NCBI RefSeq assembly: GCF_964355755.1
Contig: NC_092672.1
Span: forward strand, 34,902,501 to 34,966,500
Direction: 5' to 3'
DNA from: Antedon mediterranea
Taxonomy: Eukaryota > Echinodermata > Crinoidea > Comatulida > Antedonidae
DNA: 64,000 bases
Positions 34,552 through 43,915 of this stretch are shown one piece after another. Every line of letters starts with the position of its first letter. Within the stretch, counting starts at the first letter, position 1. The position numbers and the translations under genes are program-made. The notes beneath the pieces were generated by a model. The model was not told the DNA's origin, did not search any database, and saw only the letters and a program-made list of their open reading frames with translations.

Positions 34552-34612
34552 ATAAGTTACAATAAGATACCGAACTATACAGACTTTGTTTTATAAAAAT
34601 GACAATATATTT

Positions 34613-34694
34613 TAATCCTCTAATATATTGGTATAAATTACCGGATTTCCGAAACTCATTTTATGATATCTGGGGAAGGAAAAAAAATTGCTAA
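34613..34694 (+). pseudogene. GPCR TM7-tail relic
   Basis: Begins at NPLIYWYKLPDFRNSFYDIWGRKK, matching the end of the pseudogene at 17966, including the Lys in WYKLP. It is joined directly to the B-type 3' flank, marking another unequal-exchange junction. The D-type spacer follows. Confidence 0.75.
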
Positions 34695-35338
34695 TTAAAA
34701 TATACGACAAAGGTTAAAATTAAAGTGTATAGGCCTATCATGGTATAAACGAGGATCTCGAGTACACTAGCAGTGAAGTCAACTGATACTATTTCAATGA
34801 CGGCCATGTTTTTTCAGATGATTTTAGATTGCACACATGAATTTCTCGCACAAAGGCAGAAGCCGCCGCCGTAGACGACATTAATAATTGGAACAAAAGT
34901 AAATATATTTGTTATAATTTGAAAACGTGTTGCAACAAAGTTGAAGTGGTTTTATAATAATAATAATACTGAGGAGCCCTAAAGTAATTATAAAACCGCA
35001 AGAACAATATATGATTGTCAGACTTGGAGCTAATAAACTCTTCATCAAAATGACAGTGAGTTCAGTATATTTTTAATGAAATATCAAGAATTATTAGACT
35101 TAAATTTCATTAGACGTAAAACACTGGTCAATTAAGACAACATGGAATGATCAACACACGTTTACAAGTTTATTCAATCGACTTATTAAACGGACCGAAT
35201 TTTCAACAACATTGGAAAGTGTACGGTGTTGATTTTACTTTTCTTTGCTGGTGCGCGTTATAGTTGCTACATTGTCAATGAATGTTTATATTGCTTGCAA
35301 TACTGTTTCTGACAATTTAACCTATTTTTGAAGGCGCT
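34695..35338. other. D-type spacer, diverged
   Basis: Resembles 18857-19470, with the GAGGATCTCGAGTACACTAG and AATAATTATAAAACC blocks. No gene seen. Confidence 0.5.
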
Positions 35339-35601
35339 AAAACTGCAGTAATTATCGTAGTTTCGATAATTTGCACTTTGATTTTAGCTCTGAACGGTGT
35401 TGTTATCTTTGTCATTTTACGAACAAAAGTTCTTCGAATGAAACGCACTGATTTCATCGTGTCTTTGGCGTTTGCGGATCGTGCAAATGGATTAATTATT
35501 AATTATATTAGAAGCCCTGTAAATGTGTTAATGCCGCCAATACTCTTGATATAACTTTTAAACGTAACTGGTGTTGCGCTGGACCGTTATATCGCGTTAG
35601 T
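35339..35601 (+). pseudogene. GPCR fragment, TM1 to DRY
   Basis: Reads ALNGVVIFVILRTKVLRMKR, SLAFADRANG and, after a stop codon in the TM3 region, VALDRYIALV, where homology ends. It is closest to the first half of the pseudogene at 19470. No start codon region and no TM4-TM7. Confidence 0.75.
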
Positions 35602-35687
35602 CAAACCTGGTTAACGAACGCCAAATTAAAACTTTCAACGGATATTCGAAAGAATAACGCAAATAGGTCAAAAGTGAAACTTTTAAA

Positions 35688-36557
35688 ATGAATATCTCCA
35701 ATAATTCATCTTGTATTTCCAATTTGAGCAATTACTATTACGAAATGTTTTATGAAAACGCACTTACAGCTATCATACCAGTGGTTTCAATAATTTGTAT
35801 TTTGATTGTTCTTTTAAATGGTGTTGCAATATTTGTAATTCTTAGATCTAAAAAACTGCGAAAGAAACACAATGTTTTCATAGTGTCTTTGGCATTTGCA
35901 GATTGTGCCAATGGACTGATGTATTTTATAAGCTCGATGTTATTAAACGTACAGTTCAGTGCGGTTTCAAACTTAATATTGGCCTCAATACTTTTTACGT
36001 CAACGCTTAACGTAAATTGCGTTGCTGTCGATCGTTACATTGCGTTAGCATATGCCCCTTTACGTTACTCCGTTATCGTAACATTTAAACGTCAGTTGAT
36101 AGTCTGTGCTACGATTTGGGTTGGACCCATGTTTAGCACACCTGCCTTATTTTACATTACTAACCCTTATTTCAATGTGGTAATAGCAGTACTTTTTCTT
36201 ATAATTTTATTATTAACTATTCTTCTTTATTTTAAAATTTATCACAGTATTTCCAAATCAGATCATTATCTCGCTTCAATGAATATTTCAAACGCAAAGA
36301 AGTCCAGAAAATTACTAAAAACCTGTTTAACAATAACAATCCTGTATTGTCTTCTTTGGTTGCCATATCTTGTAATAAGTTGTCTTGTTGTTATACCAGG
36401 GCTAGCATGTTCCATTGGTATATTACTTACATATATGAATTTCTTTTCTGGAAGTTTGGTTTTTATCAATTCTTTAACTAATCCTCTAATATATTGGTAT
36501 AATTTACCAAATTTCCGAAACGCATTTTATGAAATTTGTGGAAGAAAAAGAAGTTAA
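35688..36557 (+). CDS. rhodopsin-class GPCR, diverged singleton (intact)
   Basis: A receptor of 289 residues starting MNISNNSSC. TM1, ICL1, ICL2 and TM6-TM7 match the B and D types closely. The stretch after TM2 (LMYFISSMLLNVQFSAVSNLILASILF) and the TM4-TM5 segment (VGPMFSTPALFYITNPYFNVVIAVLFLIILLL) are very different. DRY, Trp4.50 (TIWVGP), WLPY and NPLIYWYN are present. N-terminal Cys9 and the ECL3 Cys (GLACSIG) are kept; Cys3.25, ECL2 Cys and Pro5.50 are absent. Likely a distinct ligand specificity, by inference from where the changes fall. Confidence 0.88.
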   Translation: MNISNNSSCISNLSNYYYEMFYENALTAIIPVVSIICILIVLLNGVAIFVILRSKKLRKKHNVFIVSLAFADCANGLMYFISSMLLNVQFSAVSNLILASILFTSTLNVNCVAVDRYIALAYAPLRYSVIVTFKRQLIVCATIWVGPMFSTPALFYITNPYFNVVIAVLFLIILLLTILLYFKIYHSISKSDHYLASMNISNAKKSRKLLKTCLTITILYCLLWLPYLVISCLVVIPGLACSIGILLTYMNFFSGSLVFINSLTNPLIYWYNLPNFRNAFYEICGRKRS

Positions 36558-37472
36558 AGTTACAAAATACAAGATACAGAACAAGATACAGAAATGAACA
36601 GAAATGTTGAAGTAAAAGTTCAAGATACAGGATTGAAAGAAAGAAATTACGGGAACATTTCCCAAGATACTTGCTTAAATAATTTTCCTGTTTGTAAAAG
36701 AAAATGCATCGCCTGGGCAAATTAAACATTTTTTTTCACGGACAACGTCTTTATCTGAAAACCCTGATATAAAAGTTTTGAGTCTCCTAACAGTGTTTAA
36801 ATGGAGGATTTTCAAAAATTTATAACAGCTACGTAATTTCTTAATTATATAAATGTTGCAGTAGGCTATTACTAACTTACGCTACTGTAATTAGTGTGTA
36901 CTCGTAACAATCAGTCTTCATTTGGCATTGTACAAACAACCAAAGCGATGTAAGACTGATTGGCCGCAAATTGCCGCAAATATTGTCTTTATCAATCTTC
37001 ATGAAATCATGACAGTCGCCAGAAGAGTGTATTAAAACATAAGGATATAAATTACATAGACAAAGGTAATTGAACGACTGATGATTGGCAGATCGCTCTT
37101 CAACTTTATTGAAATACATATCGGTATCATTTGTAACGGCTTTTTAAATTTTTTTTTAAACTGTTACACTGCAGCAGTGCGGTACCGACTTAACTTGGAT
37201 TGTCTAAAAGAAGATTCATTGTCTAAATTGTGTGAGTTACCAAGCCAAACTGTTCAACAAATTCGTTGAAAACCAGAAAGCACAGTAATGGTAACGCTGT
37301 TTCTGCAATAGTTTGTACAATCTATACTAAAGTACATACGTATTTTAAGCTCGTTTAAATTATTTGACCAATTAAGCAAGAAGCTCCAAAACATCCTGCG
37401 GAAACTTATAAAGGAACATCAAACTACAATATTGAGGAAAAAAAGTTTGTTATTATATATTTAAGTGTTGCA
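36558..37472. other. intergenic, nothing recognised
   Basis: AT-rich unique sequence between two receptors. Short open stretches exist on both strands but none resembles a protein I know, and the receptor-unit spacers seen elsewhere are not present. Confidence 0.4.
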
Positions 37473-38342
37473 ATGAACATCTCCGATAACGCATCTTGTG
37501 ACAATTCCATTTATGGAAATTCTGAATTATTTTTTGAAAACGCAAGAGTTACTATCGTAACAGTTGTTTCAATAATTTGTATTTTTATTGTGCTTTTAAA
37601 TGGTGTTGCAATATTTGTGATTCTTAGATCTAAGAAACTGCGAAAGAAACACAATGTTTTCATCGTGTCTTTGGCATTTATAGATTGTGCAAATGGACTG
37701 ACGTATTGTGTTTACGTAATCTTGCATTTCAATAATTACGGTACAAATATCGTTTTAAACTCGTTAATGACGTCAATACTTCTTACATCATCGCTTAACG
37801 TAAATTGCGTTGCTGTAGATCGTTATATTGCGTTAGTATACGCTCCTTTACGTTACGATGTTGTCGTAACTACACACCGTCAGTTTACCGTTTGCGCTAC
37901 AATCACTATTGGACCACTTTTTATAATACCGTTATTATTCTATTTGACTACAGATTATTTTCATTTAGCATTATCAGCAACTAATACGGTGTTTTTATTG
38001 TTAACCGTTTGTCTTTATTTTAAAATTCATCACAAAATTTCCAAATCAGATAATTATCTCGCTTCAATGAATATTTCAAACGCAAAGAAATCCAGAAAAT
38101 TATTAAAAACCTGTTTAACAATAACCCTCTTATATTGCTTTCTCTGGTTGCCAAATCTTGTGTTAAATGCATTTATTTCTTTTCCAACATTAATATGTTC
38201 CATTGGTATATTATATACTTATTTGATTTTCTTCTCCGGTAGTTTGGTGTTTATAAATTCTTTGACCAATCCGATAATATACTGGTATAACTTACCTAAT
38301 TTTCGAAACGCGTTTTTAAACATTTGTAACGTAAATAATTGA
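37473..38342 (+). CDS. rhodopsin-class GPCR, most diverged singleton (intact)
   Basis: A receptor of 289 residues starting MNISDNASCDNSIYGNSELFFENA. DRYIALVYAPLRY, WLPN in TM6 and NPIIYWYN in TM7 are present. The TM4 Trp is replaced (CATITIGP instead of C-A-A/T-IWIGP), which is unusual for class A. The C-terminus ends FLNICNVNN, without the basic CGRK tail of its relatives. N-terminal Cys9 and the ECL3 Cys (TLICSIG) are conserved; Cys3.25, ECL2 Cys and Pro5.50 are absent. It is last in the array, and its 5' and 3' flanks are unlike the tandem units, so it may be an older member. Confidence 0.87.
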   Translation: MNISDNASCDNSIYGNSELFFENARVTIVTVVSIICIFIVLLNGVAIFVILRSKKLRKKHNVFIVSLAFIDCANGLTYCVYVILHFNNYGTNIVLNSLMTSILLTSSLNVNCVAVDRYIALVYAPLRYDVVVTTHRQFTVCATITIGPLFIIPLLFYLTTDYFHLALSATNTVFLLLTVCLYFKIHHKISKSDNYLASMNISNAKKSRKLLKTCLTITLLYCFLWLPNLVLNAFISFPTLICSIGILYTYLIFFSGSLVFINSLTNPIIYWYNLPNFRNAFLNICNVNN

Positions 38343-39002
38343 ATTGATGATTTTGAGAACAAAATGTACGGTATTGTGTAAGTATTGTTAGATGATTAAA
38401 TCAATATTATAAGCAACACATTTAGGCCTACACAGCAATTTTAGTGACATGTATTACTATTAGTAATCTATATTAATATTTATATATTATTGTGAAATTA
38501 TCGCAGTTTAGTTTAACATGACTGTGAATTTAGCCGTGAAATTGTAATTCCGTACTATCACTGCACGTAAATATATCATTATCCTTGATTTGACATTAAC
38601 GTTACTATAAAAAAAAGTGGATGAAGGTATGACGTAGTACATTGATCTACAAGCAGACGATATTTTTGTATGATTATACTGGTATGAACTTTGATCCCTC
38701 GTTTAAATGAATACAAAATCCGGCGGAAATTGTTCTCAAGTTCAGAGGCTATTGAGTGATTTGTGACTAGCCAAACAGTAAGTTATAATTGAAACGGCTT
38801 AAGTCAAGCGTAAGTATTTTGTTTTTTGAACTGGCAATGCACCAACACGGTAGCAGTTCATTTCAGGGTGGTGCGTCAGCAATGTCTACAATGTCTAGGC
38901 CTACAAACTAGCAGATGTCATTCAAACGGATTGAATATAATGCTAATTTTGAATTGCGATTGTTGCAACTGTTTGAAAACATTATACTAACGTGCTTGGA
39001 AT
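38343..39002. other. intergenic, 5' flank of the sulfotransferase gene
   Basis: No gene or repeat recognised; presumably contains the sulfotransferase promoter. Confidence 0.35.
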
Positions 39003-40193
39003 ATGCGGATGTTAAAGGGAATTAAAAGATACATCACGCTAGTGGTTGTAGTATGCTGTTGTGTCTGGTACGTCTTTCAATGGAAACCGTTGATAAAGCA
39101 TAACAAGTTGATAAAACATGGAAAGAAACTAAGTCTTGCACAGCTGCCTAATATACATGGTGATCGCGAAAATCCTGACAGCATCAAATGGAGTTCAAAC
39201 TCGGAGTTCGATAGATCAGGTAATAAAATGTTAGCAATTAAAAAAGACGATGACGTTTCATCAAGCTTAGGCTCATCGTGGAAGTTCAACAATGACACCG
39301 CCAACCAAAAGTGGATTTATGAATGGAATGAAACTGTAGTCTATCAGGGACTACTTCCACTCGTCGATAGATTGAATGTTTATTCTGATGATATGCCAAG
39401 GATTATTTTTAATCGAGTTGGTAAATGCGGTAGCAGATCCGTACTAGATATCTTTAGAAATCTTGCTGAAAGAAATCGGTTCAATATGATTGAATCGTTA
39501 GTGTATACGCAAAAAATTCTACCACCAGAAAAAGAAGAAATGGTGGCGCAGGTATTATCACAAATTCAACCACCTTATTTATTTCAAAGACACATGTATC
39601 ATATTAATTTTTCATACTACAAACTTCAATCACCAAGTTATATAAACATAATTCGCGATCCTATTGCAAGATTTACCTCACAGTATTATTATAGAAGATT
39701 TGGAGATGGATTTCAAGAAAGAACTTGGACTTTTAATGGAACTGAAAGAGAACGATACCAGACAATAAATGAATGTGTTCTTCGCGATCAGTACGAGTGT
39801 TCTAAGCGGCGGACTTTCTACATTATACCGTTCTTCTGCGGTAATGACCCTCGATGTAAACAGCCTACTGAATGGACGCTGAAACGAGCCATGGCAAACG
39901 TAAAACAAGATTTTAAAGTGGTCGGTTTGTTAGAAGAACTTCGCGATGTGTTTTTAGTTTTAGAGAAAACATGGCCAACAGTTTTCGGCGGCTCTGTTAA
40001 ATTGTTGGAGCATCCAAGTGAAGGCCAAATGACGAACCGAACCGCTGCTCTTACAAGGGCCAAAGAGAAACCTTCACCGAAAGTGACGGCTATACTAAAA
40101 GAACAGATGGATCTTGAATATAGATTTTATAGTTTTGTTAAAAGTCGTTTTCACGCGTTAAAACGGAAACTAGGAATTCGACATAAACTTTAA
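39003..40193 (+). CDS. UST: uronyl 2-O-sulfotransferase-like, single exon
   Basis: A predicted Golgi type II membrane enzyme of 396 residues that would move sulfate from PAPS to the 2-O position of uronic acid in chondroitin/dermatan sulfate. A short cytoplasmic end precedes a hydrophobic anchor at residues 10-27. The 5'-phosphosulfate loop is NRVGKCGSR at 137-145; the GKCGSR form fits UST rather than the PKTAST form of heparan sulfate 2-O-sulfotransferase. His197 in FQRHMYHINF is the likely catalytic base. The 3'-phosphate motif is INIIRDPIARF (214-224), followed by YYYRRFGD, INEC, IIPFFCG and a KRKLG C-terminus. Length is close to vertebrate UST (about 406). ATG CGG ATG offers two starts; the first is used. 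A polyadenylation signal lies at 40344. Confidence 0.9.
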   Translation: MRMLKGIKRYITLVVVVCCCVWYVFQWKPLIKHNKLIKHGKKLSLAQLPNIHGDRENPDSIKWSSNSEFDRSGNKMLAIKKDDDVSSSLGSSWKFNNDTANQKWIYEWNETVVYQGLLPLVDRLNVYSDDMPRIIFNRVGKCGSRSVLDIFRNLAERNRFNMIESLVYTQKILPPEKEEMVAQVLSQIQPPYLFQRHMYHINFSYYKLQSPSYINIIRDPIARFTSQYYYRRFGDGFQERTWTFNGTERERYQTINECVLRDQYECSKRRTFYIIPFFCGNDPRCKQPTEWTLKRAMANVKQDFKVVGLLEELRDVFLVLEKTWPTVFGGSVKLLEHPSEGQMTNRTAALTRAKEKPSPKVTAILKEQMDLEYRFYSFVKSRFHALKRKLGIRHKL

Positions 40194-40343
40194 AATGTTT
40201 ACTCGCAACGAATGCCTTAGTGTTGTAGTGTCCATTCAATTCCGTCTAATAGGCTTTCATTGTGTTAAATTATGCATAACTTTCAGAATTTCCATTGGAA
40301 TGTATTACCGTAATGTGTTTTCTTTGCTTTAATATATAAATTA

Positions 40344-40349
40344 AATAAA
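40344..40349 (+). terminator. polyadenylation signal for the sulfotransferase gene
   Basis: AATAAA about 150 bases after the stop codon, followed by a GTGTGTG stretch that suits a downstream GU-rich element. Confidence 0.5.
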
Positions 40350-40581
40350 AGTGTGTGCTAGTTGATGGAAATTACATATGTTGTATATTTTATGGATGAC
40401 TAGTGCTGGCAATGTGTCAAAATAGTTAACTCTTAGTGTCGTAGGTAAATCTAGGCTATTCATTTACAGAAATAACTTTGTATTGTATTCCAATATGTTA
40501 TCATGAACGAATGCTTTTATGTTTATTTATATGTATTTCCATGTAAAACAATTATTTATAATGGTGTAAAATTAATTATAC

Positions 40582-40905
40582 AGGAACCTGGAAATGACCA
40601 GGACCCTTGGAATTACCAGGACCTTGGGAGTTACTAGGTCCTTGGTAATTATCAGGACCCTGGGAATGACCAGGACCCGGGGAATTACTAGGTCCTTGGT
40701 AATTATCAGGACCCTGGGAATGACCAGGACCCTTGAAATTACCAGGACCCTGGGAATTACTAGGTCCTTGGTAATTATCAGGACCCTGGGAATGAACAGG
40801 ATCCCGGGAATTACTAGGTCATTGGTAATTACCAGGACCCTGGGAAAGACTAGGACCCTGAAAATTATCAGAACCCAGGAGATGCCCAGGAGGACCCTGG
40901 GATGG
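40582..40905 (+). repeat. 18-bp minisatellite with higher-order structure
   Basis: About 18 tandem copies of an 18-base unit such as AGGACCCTGGGAATGACC. Variants recur in order, for example the AGGTCCTTGGTAATTATC unit followed by the AGGACCCTGGGAATGA unit three times, implying duplication of multi-unit blocks. Because 18 is a multiple of three, a frame stays open across it (40594-41007, TRTLGITRSLVIIRT-like), but this is a by-product. Confidence 0.9.
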
Positions 40906-42657
40906 ACAACAACTAGTAAACGACCGACACGTGTGTTGCGTCGCGGGATTGACAGTTCTTGTGGTCATTCAACTTTATCCACGTCGACTCCATTGCACCT
41001 TGAATGAAAACGATACATTGTTGGTATGGTTAGAGCCTCTCAATTTCTGCCTTATTTTTTACATTAAGTTCTCGTCTGTTTGTTTTAATCTATTTGTATT
41101 GTTTTGGAATGGCAAAATAAATGTATTATGATTGATCGTGTGCATTCATTAAATAATCATTAGGAGTGGTATGGCGATAACAACAAAATTATCAAGCTAT
41201 TAGAAACCAATTTTAAAATCAGAAATTAGAAAAACACTTGATACTAAAAATAGAATCGAGTATTGCAAAATGGCGAATATGGAAAATACTTATTTTTGTT
41301 AGGGTTCAATGGCGAATAACAATGATTTGTATAATATTATACTTCGGTTTCAAACTTTTTGGCGTGGGATTTTCTTATGACGGGCTTTTTTATGTTCTAA
41401 ATTTAAATTTGAAAAATCCAACTAAAATGATATCGATGACGTCAGAGCTTTATTTGGAGATAAATGAGAAGTATTATAATTATATTAAGACTATTACGAT
41501 TTGGTGACGTCATAATGATACTTATGATATTGCTAAAGTGAAAAAAACGTCGATAAGGAAAACAAGGATAGCGATAAAGTATTGATGCGACGGAAAATGA
41601 CAACGATGGCGATAAATCGGATGACAATATGGGGATAAAGACAACGAAGATGGCGAAAACCGACGATTAAGAAAATGATGACGAATATAAAACGAAGAAA
41701 AAAATAACAACGTTTGCGATAAATAAAACGACGAAAGAAAAATATCATAGATAGAAATAGATTTTGATTAAGAAAACGATGATTAATAAAATTTAAAGGC
41801 GGCGACGGTGATAAAGAAAACGGCAAATAATCAAATGACGGTATGTCTACGATGGGTACGACGATAAAGAAGATATCGATGGCAATAAAGGAAACGATGA
41901 AGGAAAACAATTGTGGCGATACGAATCATGATGAAAAGGACGATTGAGAGAATGACGTCAACGATGGCGATTAAGAAAACGATGATTAATAAAATTAAAC
42001 GGCGGCGACGGTAATAAAGAAAACGGCGACGACGGCGATAAAGAAAACGGCGACGACGGTGTGATAGAGAAAACGGCGACGACGGTGTGATAGAGAAAAC
42101 GGCGACGATGGAGATACAGAAAACTGCGACGACGGCGATGATGATGAAGACTTTAAATAAAACGACAACGATTTCGAAATAGAACGATAAGGAAAAATCA
42201 CGGACACGATGCAAATAATTAAGATATCTGTATAAATAGATGTTTAATAATAGTCCACATTCTGAGACTTAAATACAACATGCTCAAAGTAGTCCATTCA
42301 CAATATATATTCAACTTCACCGATTTATTATATACATTATATAATATCTCTTCTTAATACTATATTTGCCCGTTTACTAACCAGCACCCAAATCGAACTC
42401 GTAACAGAAAAAAATAATTAAATAACTATTTTTTCAGTAAGGAAATACAATGATTTTGAAACTACTCATAGAAGTGAAATATTTCGTAGATTTAAACGTG
42501 AAAGCAATCATCATAAAAACAATTTCATTTAAGTAGCAGAATGTGTTATCAATTCGCGAATATATAATCTATTGCTTTCAATTTACTTTAATGCATTTTC
42601 ACAATCGAGAGCGAAGTAATGTTGCATATGTTGAAGAATCAATTATAAACCCAAGCT
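40906..42657. other. intergenic with a degenerate GAC/GATAA-rich tract
   Basis: 40906-41520 shows nothing recognisable. 41520-42210 is a degenerate repetitive tract of GATAAAGAAAACGGCGACGACGG-like units, purine-rich on the plus strand. It opens Arg/Phe-rich frames on the minus strand (41533-42214) that are low-complexity artefacts. 42210-42657 is AT-rich with no gene seen. Confidence 0.5.
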
Positions 42658-42833
42658 AAAGACGAGTTTCCACAAGGCGAATTTGTTCGCGCGAAAACCA
42701 AAATCGAAAGCGTCAGCTTATACGCATGCGTAATCATGTTTCCATCTTCCAAATCCTTCTCTACGCTTGCGTATGAGCTGATGCTTTCGACGATCCGGGC
42801 GAACAAATTCGCCTAGTGGAAAATCGGCTTGAA
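42658..42833. mobile_element. foldback MITE with ~70-bp terminal inverted repeats
   Basis: The left end (AAGACGAGTTTCCACAAGGCG, AATTTGTTCGCGCG, CGAAAGCGTCAGCTTATACGC) is mirrored by the right end (reverse complement AAGCCGATTTTCCACTAGGCG, AATTTGTTCGCCCG, CGAAAGCATCAGCTCATACGC), with a short centre. It is a non-autonomous foldback element. A similar half is seen near 830-876. Target duplication not resolved. Confidence 0.6.
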
Positions 42834-43915
42834 AAGAAGTTGTGTTGACTTTTTAAAACATTTCAGACCACATGTGTATATCTTATTGTTAGTATTTAAA
42901 TTTATAACATACATCCCTAATATGGGCCTGTCTGCAAAGAATAGGGTAGTTATAGTAATATACATTTTTATTTTATATCAAATTAGTAATCTCTGAATAT
43001 TATTATAATTTACGTTCTATTAAAAAATGTATAAAAGGCAAAAATGACGCAAGGCTTGGATACTAAAGAGCAAACAACTTAATACTTTTAAAAATACACG
43101 CAATAATTATTTTCAAAAACAAGGATGGCCACACTACAAACAGTTTTTACAATAAAATAACAATCTCATTTCAAGGTTATATTTAAATATTTACATATTA
43201 AGATACAAAAGTCATTTACTTTTTTTTTGTACAATTCGTGTCTTTTTATCCAGACACTAAAACCATTCCTAATAAAATACAGTTCGGTGGGTCGAGTCAT
43301 TAATATACATATTAACATACAAGTTTACATCAGTAATGATGGTACACACATTTTAAATATACAAGAAAGACAATTTAACATAAACAAACCATACTAATAA
43401 TTAAGTGTATCATCCATATTTGTTATAAATATGAAAGAAATTAGAAAACATTTCAGAAAATGTATTGCTTAACTAACATAGGAATAATAAAATAACATAA
43501 CTTCTACCAGTACCAACGCGGTATATAGTTTTGGTATAAAATTGGAAGTTGAACAAATGGAAAACACCAACCAACCTTTTGGTAATTACAAAGGCTTTTT
43601 TGTCATGAGGCACCAAGATTTAGCAAGCACTTTGCTAGAGGAGTCATATTAGCACCCATAATATATGACATTTAATAGGCACTTATAGGGAATAGAATAC
43701 AATCTGCAAGTTTTGCCAACTGTTGCAGAAGCTCCCAAATTTCTGGGAGTGAAATATTTAATGAAAAAGTATACAATCATTATAAAAAAAAATGTAAAAC
43801 ATATTATTAAAATCACTAACCACCTCATCAAATCAATCTGTAATTTAAATATCCCTTGAGTAACTACTTATAAAAAATTAAGTGAGTAAATCGCTATTAT
43901 CAACTGTGTCTTCAA
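42834..43915. other. probable 3' UTR and downstream region of TTC28
   Basis: No protein-coding gene. It follows the TTC28 stop codon on the minus strand. A TTTATT on the plus strand near 42967 gives an AATAAA on the minus strand, which could end the transcript about 950 bases after the stop. Confidence 0.4.

Noticed and set aside
40594-41007. 137-codon ORF over the minisatellite
   Set aside because: Open only because the repeat unit is 18 bases; composition is repetitive and no homology is recognised.
41533-42214. Overlapping minus-strand Arg/Phe/Ser-rich ORFs
   Set aside because: Low-complexity translation of a degenerate purine-rich repeat tract.
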